Positions 1 through 6,504 of a DNA stretch of 6,579 nucleotides are shown here, in pieces (the first letter of the stretch is position 1; each line of letters starts with the position of its first letter). The notes below the pieces were generated by a model. It did no database searches. It worked only from the letters and a program-made list of their open reading frames with translations, and was not told where the DNA came from. A program made the position numbers and the translations under genes. The DNA is from Bacteroidales bacterium (GTDB lineage: Bacteria; Bacteroidota; Bacteroidia; Bacteroidales; UBA12077). The stretch spans positions 1 to 6,579 of the forward strand of contig DAOWML010000135.1 in NCBI GenBank assembly GCA_030643125.1, read 5' to 3'.

Positions 1-540
1 ATGTCAGATACAGTAAAAAATCAAAGCCAAGGTTCAACCGCCATCCCTTCAACTTTACTTTTTATTGGCCACAATTGGTTTCCAAATATTCATGGACTGA
101 AATGGTTTGTTAACAATATCCTTGACCATGTAAATATTAAATTACAAATTGTAGGTATAGGAATGGATGTCTTAAAAAACGAATTTATACACCCTAAAAT
201 TGAATTCCTGGGTTATGTGCCAGATTTGCATACAGTTCTTATAGATGCAGATTATGTTGTTATTCCGATTTTTATTGGAGGTGGTATGAAAGTTAAGACC
301 TGCGAAGCATTGATGTATGGAAAAAATATTATTGGCACAAAAGAAGCATTTGAGGGTTATAAAGTTGATTATACCAAAGTGGGTGCAATTTGTAATAATA
401 AAGAGGAATTTATTAATACTATTAATCATTATTGTTCTGTAAAAAGAGAGCTATTTAATGAATATAGCAGAAAATGCTATCTTGAAAAATACTCATTCCA
501 GACTACGCTAAAGAACTTTAAGGATTTACTTTCTAAATAA
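1..540 (+). CDS. GT4-family glycosyltransferase, C-terminal half (5' end probably outside the window)
   Basis: This encodes the nucleotide-sugar-binding half of a GT-B fold glycosyltransferase (family GT4, 'group 1'), which would add one sugar to a lipid-linked saccharide at the cytoplasmic face of the inner membrane. In the 179 visible residues, the strand opening this domain is LLFIGHNWFPN (19-29), followed by QIVGIG (49-54), EFLGYVPDL (68-76), and the donor-site block GGGMKVKT-C-EAL (93-104) with GTKEAFEGY (112-120). The usual N-terminal acceptor domain of about 180-200 residues is absent. The ATG at base 1 lies in what looks like an inter-domain linker, so it is more likely an internal Met of a longer gene than a true start. 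A genuinely truncated gene cannot be excluded because nothing upstream is visible. The stop is TAA, followed 24 nt later by the next gene. The domain assignment is firm; the sugar specificity is unknown. Confidence 0.85.
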   Translation: MSDTVKNQSQGSTAIPSTLLFIGHNWFPNIHGLKWFVNNILDHVNIKLQIVGIGMDVLKNEFIHPKIEFLGYVPDLHTVLIDADYVVIPIFIGGGMKVKTCEALMYGKNIIGTKEAFEGYKVDYTKVGAICNNKEEFINTINHYCSVKRELFNEYSRKCYLEKYSFQTTLKNFKDLLSK

Positions 541-564
541 AATATTCACATATTATGTAAATAA

Positions 565-1476
565 ATGTACAATATAGCGATTTGTATTCCTACCTATAAA
601 AGGCCGTTAATGCTCAAAAAATTAATTCTGAGTATTATCGAATGTAACTTAGATAAATCAATAATAAAAGATGTTAATATTATAATTATTGATAATGACA
701 TTGATAAAACAGCTGAAACGGTAACAAGTGAACTGATAGGTAGATTTTCGGATTTATATAAAATCCATTATTATTTACATCCATTAAAAGGTATCTCAAA
801 TGTCAGGAATGAATTAATAAAAAGAGCATTATTATTGAAGCCTGATTTTATAGTTTTTATAGATGATGATGAGTATGCTAATCCAGAATGGTTAAATGAA
901 TTAACAAAAACTATTATTACGAATAATGGAGATTTCGTTATGGGCCCAGTAATCCGTGTATTTGATAATAATTCAAAAAAGTATCTTCATCGATGGTTTG
1001 AATTGCCGGACCATTTGAATAATACTGAAATAAATTATATTGAAACAAATAATTTAATTATCAATGTGTCTACCTTAAGAAAATTTAATATTTGGTTCGA
1101 CCCCCGTTTTAATATTATAGGAGCAGGAGACTCCTATTTCGGAATTCAATTCTTAAAAAAAGGCGTAAAAATTTATTGGGCTTCTAAAGCAGTTGTTTAT
1201 GAAACTGTTACTAAGGACAGAGCAAATTTAAAATGGCTTATGAAAAGGGCATACAGGGGTGCAGGTACCTTTGTATATACCCAAAAATTGGAGAAAAAAC
1301 ATATGAAATTACTAAAAAAAATATTTGTTAGTTTAATTTATATTATTGTAGGAATTTGTGGAATTATTCTTCTCCCAATTCCTTTCCAAAAGAAATATTG
1401 GGGAATATTAAAATTCAGTGAGGGGATAGGGGGTCTAGCAGGACTTTTTAATATGCTGTATAAAGAGTATAAGTAA
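565..1476 (+). CDS. GT2-family glycosyltransferase, ExoM-like, with C-terminal membrane segment
   Basis: This is a 303-residue inverting GT-A glycosyltransferase that probably transfers a sugar from a nucleotide donor to the growing lipid-linked repeat unit at the membrane. The N-terminus AICIPTYKRP (5-14) is the classic GT2 opening. IIIIDND (39-45) follows, then the PLKGISNVRNELI segment (73-85), then the metal-binding DxD equivalent FIDDDEYANPEWL (98-110). GAGDSYFG (186-193) sits where GT2 enzymes carry the 'ED' catalytic-base motif; here an acidic residue remains only at D189. YETVTKDR (212-219) and the WLMKRAYRGAG stretch match the ExoM/succinoglycan-type tail. One hydrophobic helix at about 254-273 suggests membrane anchoring. 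The start is chosen because the fold begins immediately after it; no Shine-Dalgarno is seen. Length and motifs look complete. Donor and acceptor cannot be read from sequence. Confidence 0.9.
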   Translation: MYNIAICIPTYKRPLMLKKLILSIIECNLDKSIIKDVNIIIIDNDIDKTAETVTSELIGRFSDLYKIHYYLHPLKGISNVRNELIKRALLLKPDFIVFIDDDEYANPEWLNELTKTIITNNGDFVMGPVIRVFDNNSKKYLHRWFELPDHLNNTEINYIETNNLIINVSTLRKFNIWFDPRFNIIGAGDSYFGIQFLKKGVKIYWASKAVVYETVTKDRANLKWLMKRAYRGAGTFVYTQKLEKKHMKLLKKIFVSLIYIIVGICGIILLPIPFQKKYWGILKFSEGIGGLAGLFNMLYKEYK

Positions 1477-1537
1477 TAGTTAATTACCATATTAATCCCT
1501 CCCTATCAAATATTTACAGAATCTAAATTAAATAATT

Positions 1538-3436
1538 ATGTGCGGAATAAATGGATTCATTTCATTAAAGAATTCAATTGATTCAAATTTACTAGTTGAT
1601 ATGGAATCAAAGATTAGTGCAATGAATTCTTTGATTGCACACCGGGGTCCTGATACTGATGGCATTTATACCAATAATCCGATTTGTTTTGGTTTTAGGC
1701 GGTTAAGTATTATTGATCTTACAGATGATGCAAATCAGCCTATGCTGAGTTACGATGGAAAGATTGTTATTGTTTTTAATGGAGAAATCTATAACTATAT
1801 TGAGATTAAAAAAGAACTAATCAATAAGGGATACGTTTTTAAAACAAAATCTGATACAGAAGTAATAATAAACAGTTATTTAGAATATGGCTATGATTGT
1901 ATTCACAAGTTCAATGGAATGTGGGCATTTGCAATTTATGATTTTCGAAGCAATAGTTTATTTTGTTCCCGTGATCGTTTTGGTGTAAAACCATTTTACT
2001 ATTATTTCGATAATGAATCTTTAATTTTCTCAAGTGAACTGAAAGCACTCCATCAAGCTACAAATATAAGAAAAGCAAATCTTAGTAAAGTTTATGAATA
2101 TTTGGCTTATGGTTATAGAATCAATGATGGGGAAACATTTCTTGAAGATTGTTTTGAATTATTACCAGGTACAAATATAGTTTATGAGAATAATCAAATT
2201 CGTTTACATAAATATTGGGCTTTAAAGCAGAATCCTATCGAACATGATAATCTACAAAGCTATCAAGAAAAGTTTATTGCATTATTTGAAAATGCTGTTA
2301 AATTAAGATACAGAAGTGATGTTCCAGTAGCATTGCTTTTAAGTGGGGGACTTGATTCTTCATCAATTGCTAAGGTGACAGACAATTTGATCGAAAGGGG
2401 AGAATTGGAACAAAACAAAATTCACGCATTTATCGCATCATTTCCCAATTTCAAATATGATGAAACAGCAATAGCCAGAGAATTTATTAAAACGTGTAAA
2501 CATTTAAAATTGCATGAAATAACAATAGATACACCACAAATTGTTGATGACCTTGATAGAATCATTTATGGATTAGACCACCCTGTATTGTCGTTTAATC
2601 CCGTTATTCATAGCAATCTAATGAACGAATGTAGGAAAATGGGTATTAAAGTTGTATTGAATGGACAGGGAAGTGATGAAGCTTTCGCAGGATATGACAG
2701 GCTCGTATCCGGTGCACTGCTACTTGACAAACTATTATCTATAAATGGAAACTTCTTAAAAGAATTTCATCATTTAAATAAACTGAATAAATACACAAAA
2801 AGTTTTTTACTTTCTCAGATGCTTAAAACTACTTTAAACCAGGCCTATACATCTTACCTAAGAGCCAAATATCAGGAAAAAATCATTCCTTGTTTGAACA
2901 ATGATTTTATAAAAGATAATTATGGTCATTATAAACCTGAGTTCAATTTCTGCTTAAAAGGAAATAATTTCAATCGATATCTCCTTACCCAGATCAACCA
3001 AAAAATGCTAAATAATATACTTCATTATGAAGATATATCATCGATGCTAAAATCAATTGAAATTCGATCACCATTCATGGATTATAGACTAATGGAATTT
3101 GCATTTTCTATTCCAAATGAATTAAAATTCAAAAATGGAATAACCAAAGTCATAATTAGAGATACAATTGGCAAATTGTTGCCGGATTCTATAACAAAAA
3201 ATCGCCAGAAAATCGGATTTTTTAATCCATTTACGGAATATATTACAAATGATCCCAACTTCAAAACTTATGCATTTAGTATAATACGGTCCAGAAGTTT
3301 TCTTTCAAAGAAAATATGGCATCCTGATAAAATCAATAAGGTGTTTAAAAATCCAAATAAATATCCAAAATTTTCTTTTTGGAGAGTTCTTAATCTAGAG
3401 ATTTGGTCGAGAGTCTATTCAATTAATAATTTATAA
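1538..3436 (+). CDS. asnB: Asparagine synthetase-type glutamine amidotransferase (AsnB family)
   Basis: AsnB-family enzymes release ammonia from glutamine in an N-terminal class II amidotransferase domain, then use ATP to adenylate a carboxylate and convert it to an amide. The start is certain: MCGINGF places nucleophile Cys2 right after Met1. The glutaminase domain shows HRGPDTDG (35-42), FGFRRLSIID (51-60), NGEIYNY (81-87), KSDTE (104-108) and RDRFGVKP (145-152). The synthetase domain shows the ATP pyrophosphatase loop LSGGLDSSS (268-276), NGQGSDEAFAGYD (375-387) and EIRSPFMDYRL nearer the C-terminus. At 632 residues it has the usual length for the family and shows no lesion. It sits between a GT2 gene and a formyltransferase gene, so its substrate may be a uronic acid or other sugar carboxylate in the polysaccharide rather than free aspartate. 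That is inferred from context; similar asnB-like genes are known in O-antigen and capsule loci. Confidence 0.95.
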   Translation: MCGINGFISLKNSIDSNLLVDMESKISAMNSLIAHRGPDTDGIYTNNPICFGFRRLSIIDLTDDANQPMLSYDGKIVIVFNGEIYNYIEIKKELINKGYVFKTKSDTEVIINSYLEYGYDCIHKFNGMWAFAIYDFRSNSLFCSRDRFGVKPFYYYFDNESLIFSSELKALHQATNIRKANLSKVYEYLAYGYRINDGETFLEDCFELLPGTNIVYENNQIRLHKYWALKQNPIEHDNLQSYQEKFIALFENAVKLRYRSDVPVALLLSGGLDSSSIAKVTDNLIERGELEQNKIHAFIASFPNFKYDETAIAREFIKTCKHLKLHEITIDTPQIVDDLDRIIYGLDHPVLSFNPVIHSNLMNECRKMGIKVVLNGQGSDEAFAGYDRLVSGALLLDKLLSINGNFLKEFHHLNKLNKYTKSFLLSQMLKTTLNQAYTSYLRAKYQEKIIPCLNNDFIKDNYGHYKPEFNFCLKGNNFNRYLLTQINQKMLNNILHYEDISSMLKSIEIRSPFMDYRLMEFAFSIPNELKFKNGITKVIIRDTIGKLLPDSITKNRQKIGFFNPFTEYITNDPNFKTYAFSIIRSRSFLSKKIWHPDKINKVFKNPNKYPKFSFWRVLNLEIWSRVYSINNL

Positions 3437-3473
3437 ATGAACATAATCCTCTAATATTAAAGCAACAGTCTTC

Positions 3474-4060
3474 ATGAAATTAGCTATAGTAACCAATAAT
3501 AAATATCATCACAAGTATTTTATTGTTTCCCTGTATAATAATTTTGATGTTGAATTGATTGTTTTACCCTCTGGTAAAAAGCGTAAGGGGACTATTAGAA
3601 AAATTTTGAATAAGCAATTCTTTAATTATGGAGTTTTCTGGTTTTGTTTAAAAGCTATCAGCCTAATATATAATAAGATTTATAAAAAAAGCATGATCCA
3701 GCAAATCAACGCAGCAGAGAAAACATTTTTTAAAGATTTTGAAAAAAAATATTCAGAAATACCAAAAGAGAAGATTGTTCAAATTGAAACAGTAATGACC
3801 TATCGCTTATTTGTAGAATTAAAGAAAAGAAAATTGATATTATTTGTTTCCTTGGTGGAGATATTGCAAAAAAGGAAATAATTAATGCTGCACAGATCTG
3901 TTGCTTAAATTATCATAGTGGAATATCTCCTTTTTATAATAGAAATAAAACTAGCTTTCATGCAGTAAAAGACTTTCGCCCAAATTTTGTTGGGGGAACA
4001 TTAATGTACCTCACAGAAAGAATTGATGGAGGAAGGATTTCAAATAGGGTCACATACTAA
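3474..4060 (+). pseudogene. Sugar formyltransferase (methionyl-tRNA formyltransferase-like), frameshifted and 3'-truncated
   Basis: The intact enzyme would move a formyl group from 10-formyl-tetrahydrofolate to an amine, in this setting probably an amino sugar. The first frame opens with MKLAIVTNN and stays open to 3881, but family similarity leaves it at about base 3830. Reading one base earlier from the A-rich tract at about 3818-3836 gives KIDIICFLGGDIAKKEIINA, then CLNYHSGISPFY and FVGGTLMYLTERIDGGRI, stopping at TAA 4058-4060. In the reconstructed chain the formyltransferase catalytic residues are present: Asn and His of NYH (about 146 and 148) and Asp of IDGG (about 185), at roughly the spacing known for Fmt. 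The break is therefore a 1-nt loss, either real or a homopolymer read error. After IDGGRI, similarity ends and deacetylase sequence begins in another frame, so the C-terminus is lost. Even with the frameshift repaired, the protein would lack its tail. Confidence 0.82.
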
Positions 4061-4379
4061 AACACATCTATTTTGCAATCAGCTAGATTATTCTGCATTT
4101 GAAAAAGAAGTAATAGGGTCCATCGAAGATCTCTATAAGCTAACAGGAGTTATGACTCCATTTTATTCTTATCCTTTTGGGGTACGGGCTTTACAAGAAC
4201 ATGAGAATTTACTAATTGAAAAGTTTAATCATAAACTTCAAACGATGTTAGGGACTAAGAATAAACTATTTAATTCTGATAATCCTAATCAGTGGGAACG
4301 TGATAAACTTGAATCCAATTTTTATTATTCTTTATTTAGATTCCATATTATTCCCTTAATTCGAAAGGTTTTTTTTTAA
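4026..4379 (+). pseudogene. Polysaccharide deacetylase (NodB domain), C-terminal remnant
   Basis: NodB-type (CE4) deacetylases are metal-dependent enzymes that remove N- or O-acetyl groups from glycans. From the ATG at 4026 the 117 codons begin MEEGFQIGSHTKTH, which contains the metal-binding His motif (SHTKTH, H10 and H14), and continue to FYSYPFG (46-52), the substrate-groove motif. The N-terminal half with the catalytic TFDDG motif is missing and is not found upstream, where the sequence is formyltransferase. Without that Asp pair the product should be inactive. The frame also opens with a TTG at 4023, but neither codon is likely a true start: this is a fused 3' fragment. Its first bases are shared with the end of the formyltransferase remnant. 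It ends in a run of nine Ts overlapping the TAA, so the exact C-terminus depends on that homopolymer being read correctly. Confidence 0.8.
4354..4377 (+). terminator. Possible weak intrinsic terminator
   Basis: CCTT (4354-4357) can pair with AAGG (4365-4368) around a 7-nt loop, followed directly by nine Ts (4369-4377). The stem is only 4 bp and lies inside the end of the deacetylase remnant, so this is a weak candidate. The long T tract before the largest gap in the locus is the main reason for listing it. Confidence 0.2.
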
Positions 4380-4408
4380 ATATCTTCTTTCTTTTGATAG
4401 ATAGAATA

Positions 4409-4416
4409 TAACTTTG
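4409..4416 (+). promoter_or_regulatory. Possible Bacteroidota-type -7 promoter box (TAnnTTTG)
   Basis: The 130-nt gap 4380-4509 contains TAACTTTG, an exact match to the TAnnTTTG -7 consensus of Bacteroidota primary sigma factor promoters. The nearest upstream TTG (4394-4396) is only 12 nt away, closer than the usual 17-23 nt, so the -33 element is poor or missing. If used, transcription would start near 4423 and leave a leader of roughly 85 nt before the GT4 gene at 4510. Eight-base matches are easy to find by chance in AT-rich DNA. I see no ORF, repeat or RNA structure in the rest of the gap. Confidence 0.28.
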
Positions 4417-4509
4417 CTTTATTATAATTATATAATTGATTCTTCATGACTCATATATTCTCAGATGATAATGATTTTACAATAAATCAATTAATTAGCT
4501 AAAAATAGA

Positions 4510-5652
4510 ATGAATATATTCTTTATCTCTAAAGATGCTAACTGGCAAAAGTATAGATTAGAGATACTTGATAAATTGGCCAAAACAAATAATCATAATA
4601 TCAAAATCCTAACAACAGGGGATATAAGCCAGTATTTATCTGACAGCAAGAACATTAAGTACAGAACATTCAGGTCAATATTTCCACAAAAATGGAGAAC
4701 TTCTTTTATGCCAGGTATCATTATTTATATCTTGAGAAATAAACCTGATGCCATCCTAGCACTAAATAATGTCAAGAATATAACAGAATACGTATCATTA
4801 ATTCTAAGTAAGATTATTAATGTTAAGTTCATTTGGTGGACTCATGCTTTTGATCATCAGGAAAAAATATTTTACACAGAAATTAAAAGAGCTTATGTGC
4901 TTTTCTTTTTTCATTTGGCAGATGCTATTATAACTTTTTCTCCCAGGGGTACAGAATATCTTTTGAATAAAAATTTCTCGCCGCTAAAAGTATTAACTGC
5001 ACCAAACACACTCGATACATCAAAAATCTTCAAATTAAGAGAATTGGATGATGTTCAGAATTATCATAAAATTTGTAAGAATCTTGGAGTAAACCCGGAG
5101 GATCGCACTATTTTATTCTCTGGAAGATTACTTAAAAGGAAAAGAATATTTGATGGTGTTGAAGCATTTAAAATTGTGGAAAAGAAAATCACTAATTCTA
5201 AATTCGTTATTATAGGCGGAGGAGAAGAACTTGAAGCCTTAAAGAAGATAAAACAGGAGGGTAATTTTAAAAATATTATACTCCTAGGAGAAGTATATGA
5301 CGATCTTGTTTTAAATCGATGGTTTAGCATCGCCAAATTATTTCTAATACCAGGCTGTCTTGGGTTAAGCATTGTACATGCATTTTGCTATGCGCTACCT
5401 GTAATAACAGAAAAGGCCCCATGTCATGGTCCAGAAATTCAATATCTTAAAGATGGAATAAATGGCTATATGGTGGAAGAGAACAATATTCAACAATTAG
5501 CTGACCGAATCATTGAATTATTAAATGATGAAACGAAGAGAACTAATTTTGCAAATAATGCTTTTAATACAGCAAAAAATGAAGCCAATATTGAAAATAC
5601 GATTAAAAATATGAATTTGGCAATTACCCATTCAAAAAATCATCAAGATTAA
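4510..5652 (+). CDS. GT4-family glycosyltransferase, complete
   Basis: This is a 380-residue GT-B glycosyltransferase, the usual full length for GT4, and likely cytoplasmic or peripherally membrane-bound. The acceptor domain runs from MNIFFISKDANWQKYRLEIL through PDAILALNN (79-87), FIWWTHAFDHQ (107-117) and ADAIITFSPRGTEYL (137-151). The donor domain opens at ILFSGRLLKRKR (201-212) and continues with KFVIIGGGEELE (231-242), ILLGEV (257-262), LFLIPGCLGLSIVHAFCYALPVIT (from 277) and HGPEIQYLKDGINGY (306-320). Where GT4 enzymes usually have the EX7E pair, this protein has Gly282 and His290, as in the PGxxGLSxxHAF-type subgroup, so it is probably a subfamily trait rather than damage. The start has no Shine-Dalgarno and follows an A-rich leader. 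It is the only intact gene between two damaged ones, and it follows the possible promoter. Specificity is unknown. Confidence 0.93.
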   Translation: MNIFFISKDANWQKYRLEILDKLAKTNNHNIKILTTGDISQYLSDSKNIKYRTFRSIFPQKWRTSFMPGIIIYILRNKPDAILALNNVKNITEYVSLILSKIINVKFIWWTHAFDHQEKIFYTEIKRAYVLFFFHLADAIITFSPRGTEYLLNKNFSPLKVLTAPNTLDTSKIFKLRELDDVQNYHKICKNLGVNPEDRTILFSGRLLKRKRIFDGVEAFKIVEKKITNSKFVIIGGGEELEALKKIKQEGNFKNIILLGEVYDDLVLNRWFSIAKLFLIPGCLGLSIVHAFCYALPVITEKAPCHGPEIQYLKDGINGYMVEENNIQQLADRIIELLNDETKRTNFANNAFNTAKNEANIENTIKNMNLAITHSKNHQD

Positions 5653-5701
5653 ATTTTTTATTTTAAGGCATTTAAATTTAACCTTTAGATTGGGATTATT
5701 A

Positions 5702-6504
5702 ATGAAGATTATCTCTGTAGTAGGTGCCCGCCCTAATTTCATAAAAATAGCCTCTTTTATTTGTGCAATAGCAGAATACAACTTGTCAATAACAGGGAGC
5801 ATTCAACATATTTTGGTTTATACTGGTCAACACTATGATGTTCGAATGTCTGAAGCATTTTTTTCGACCCTTGGGATTCCCATCCCGGATATCAATCTCG
5901 AAATCGGATCAGGCAGTCATGCAGAGCAACTAGGCTCTACTATGGTTGCTTTTGAGAAAGTACTTCTCGAACACAAACCAGATTGGTTTGTAGTTGTGGG
6001 TGATGTAAATGCGACTCTTTCATCGTCCTTCGAATGTTGATTCAAAAAAAGTTTTTGCTCCTCTGATATAATTTCTGTTAACCGAAGTTACAAATGATCT
6101 TATGCTTATCTGGGTTATTCATCCCCGTGCCCGAAAACAATTAAAAACTTTTGGTTTCTGGGAAAGCGTAATAGATCATCCTTCAATTATTCTTCTCGAA
6201 CCTATTGGATATCATGAAATGCCTCGTCTGAATATGGGTGCCAGAATCATGTTAACCGATTCAGGGGGATTTCAGGAGGGAGTGCAGCGTACTTGGGACT
6301 ACTCCTTGCCTTACACTGCGTTGGAATACCGAGCGTCCGGTAACCTTGCGCAAACATGGAGGTGTCAGTGTTTTAGTAGGAAATAGCATCAAGCAAATTC
6401 GAAAAGAATATTTTCATACAATTACGCTGAATCGAAATCCCTCCCGACCAACATTATGGGATGGACATACAACAAAGCGTACAATTAAAATTATTATGTC
6501 ATGA
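5702..6504 (+). pseudogene. wecB: UDP-N-acetylglucosamine 2-epimerase, internally deleted and multiply frameshifted
   Basis: WecB interconverts UDP-GlcNAc and UDP-ManNAc in the cytoplasm. The ATG at 5702 fits the family start MKIISVVGARPNFIK; an in-frame TTG at 5690 is less likely. The N-terminal part shows TGQHYD (41-46), DINLEIGSGSHAEQLG and VVVGDVNATL (97-106), then goes out of frame and stops at 6038-6040. From 6021, one base later in phase, HRPSNVDSKK continues the family downstream. The roughly 110-140 residues normally between these motifs, including the HxEAGLRS and PEExNR catalytic regions, are absent. That frame has a TAA at 6069-6071, then LIWVIHPRARKQLKTFG, EPIGYHEM and TDSGGFQE to about 6278. 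An extra G at about 6278-6280 shifts to ECSVLGTTPCLTLRWNTERPVTL, HGGVSVLVGN and LWDGHT, ending at TGA 6502-6504. Three independent lesions make this a clear pseudogene. Its base composition is visibly richer in G+C than the upstream genes. Confidence 0.92.

Noticed and set aside
172..429. Minus-strand open frame opposite the first GT4 fragment
   Set aside because: Antisense to conserved GT4 motifs, with a Cys/Asn/Ile-rich translation typical of a chance AT-rich frame.
3082..3264. Minus-strand open frame inside asnB
   Set aside because: It lies wholly within a conserved plus-strand coding region and its translation has no recognisable motif.
3815..3840. Programmed ribosomal frameshifting in the A-rich tract
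   Set aside because: There is no clean slippery heptamer with a supporting downstream structure that I can see, and the downstream gene is truncated anyway, so decay or read error is simpler.
3474..4379. A single bifunctional formyltransferase-deacetylase protein
   Set aside because: The two parts are in different frames at the join, with a stop at 4058-4060, the formyltransferase is itself frameshifted, and the deacetylase half lacks its catalytic TFDDG motif.
5064..5372. Minus-strand open frame inside the second GT4 gene
   Set aside because: It is antisense to conserved donor-domain coding sequence and low in complexity; no start context or family resemblance.
5690..5701. TTG start 12 bases before the wecB ATG
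   Set aside because: WecB proteins begin at or next to MKIxxVxGxRPNF, which the ATG at 5702 gives exactly.
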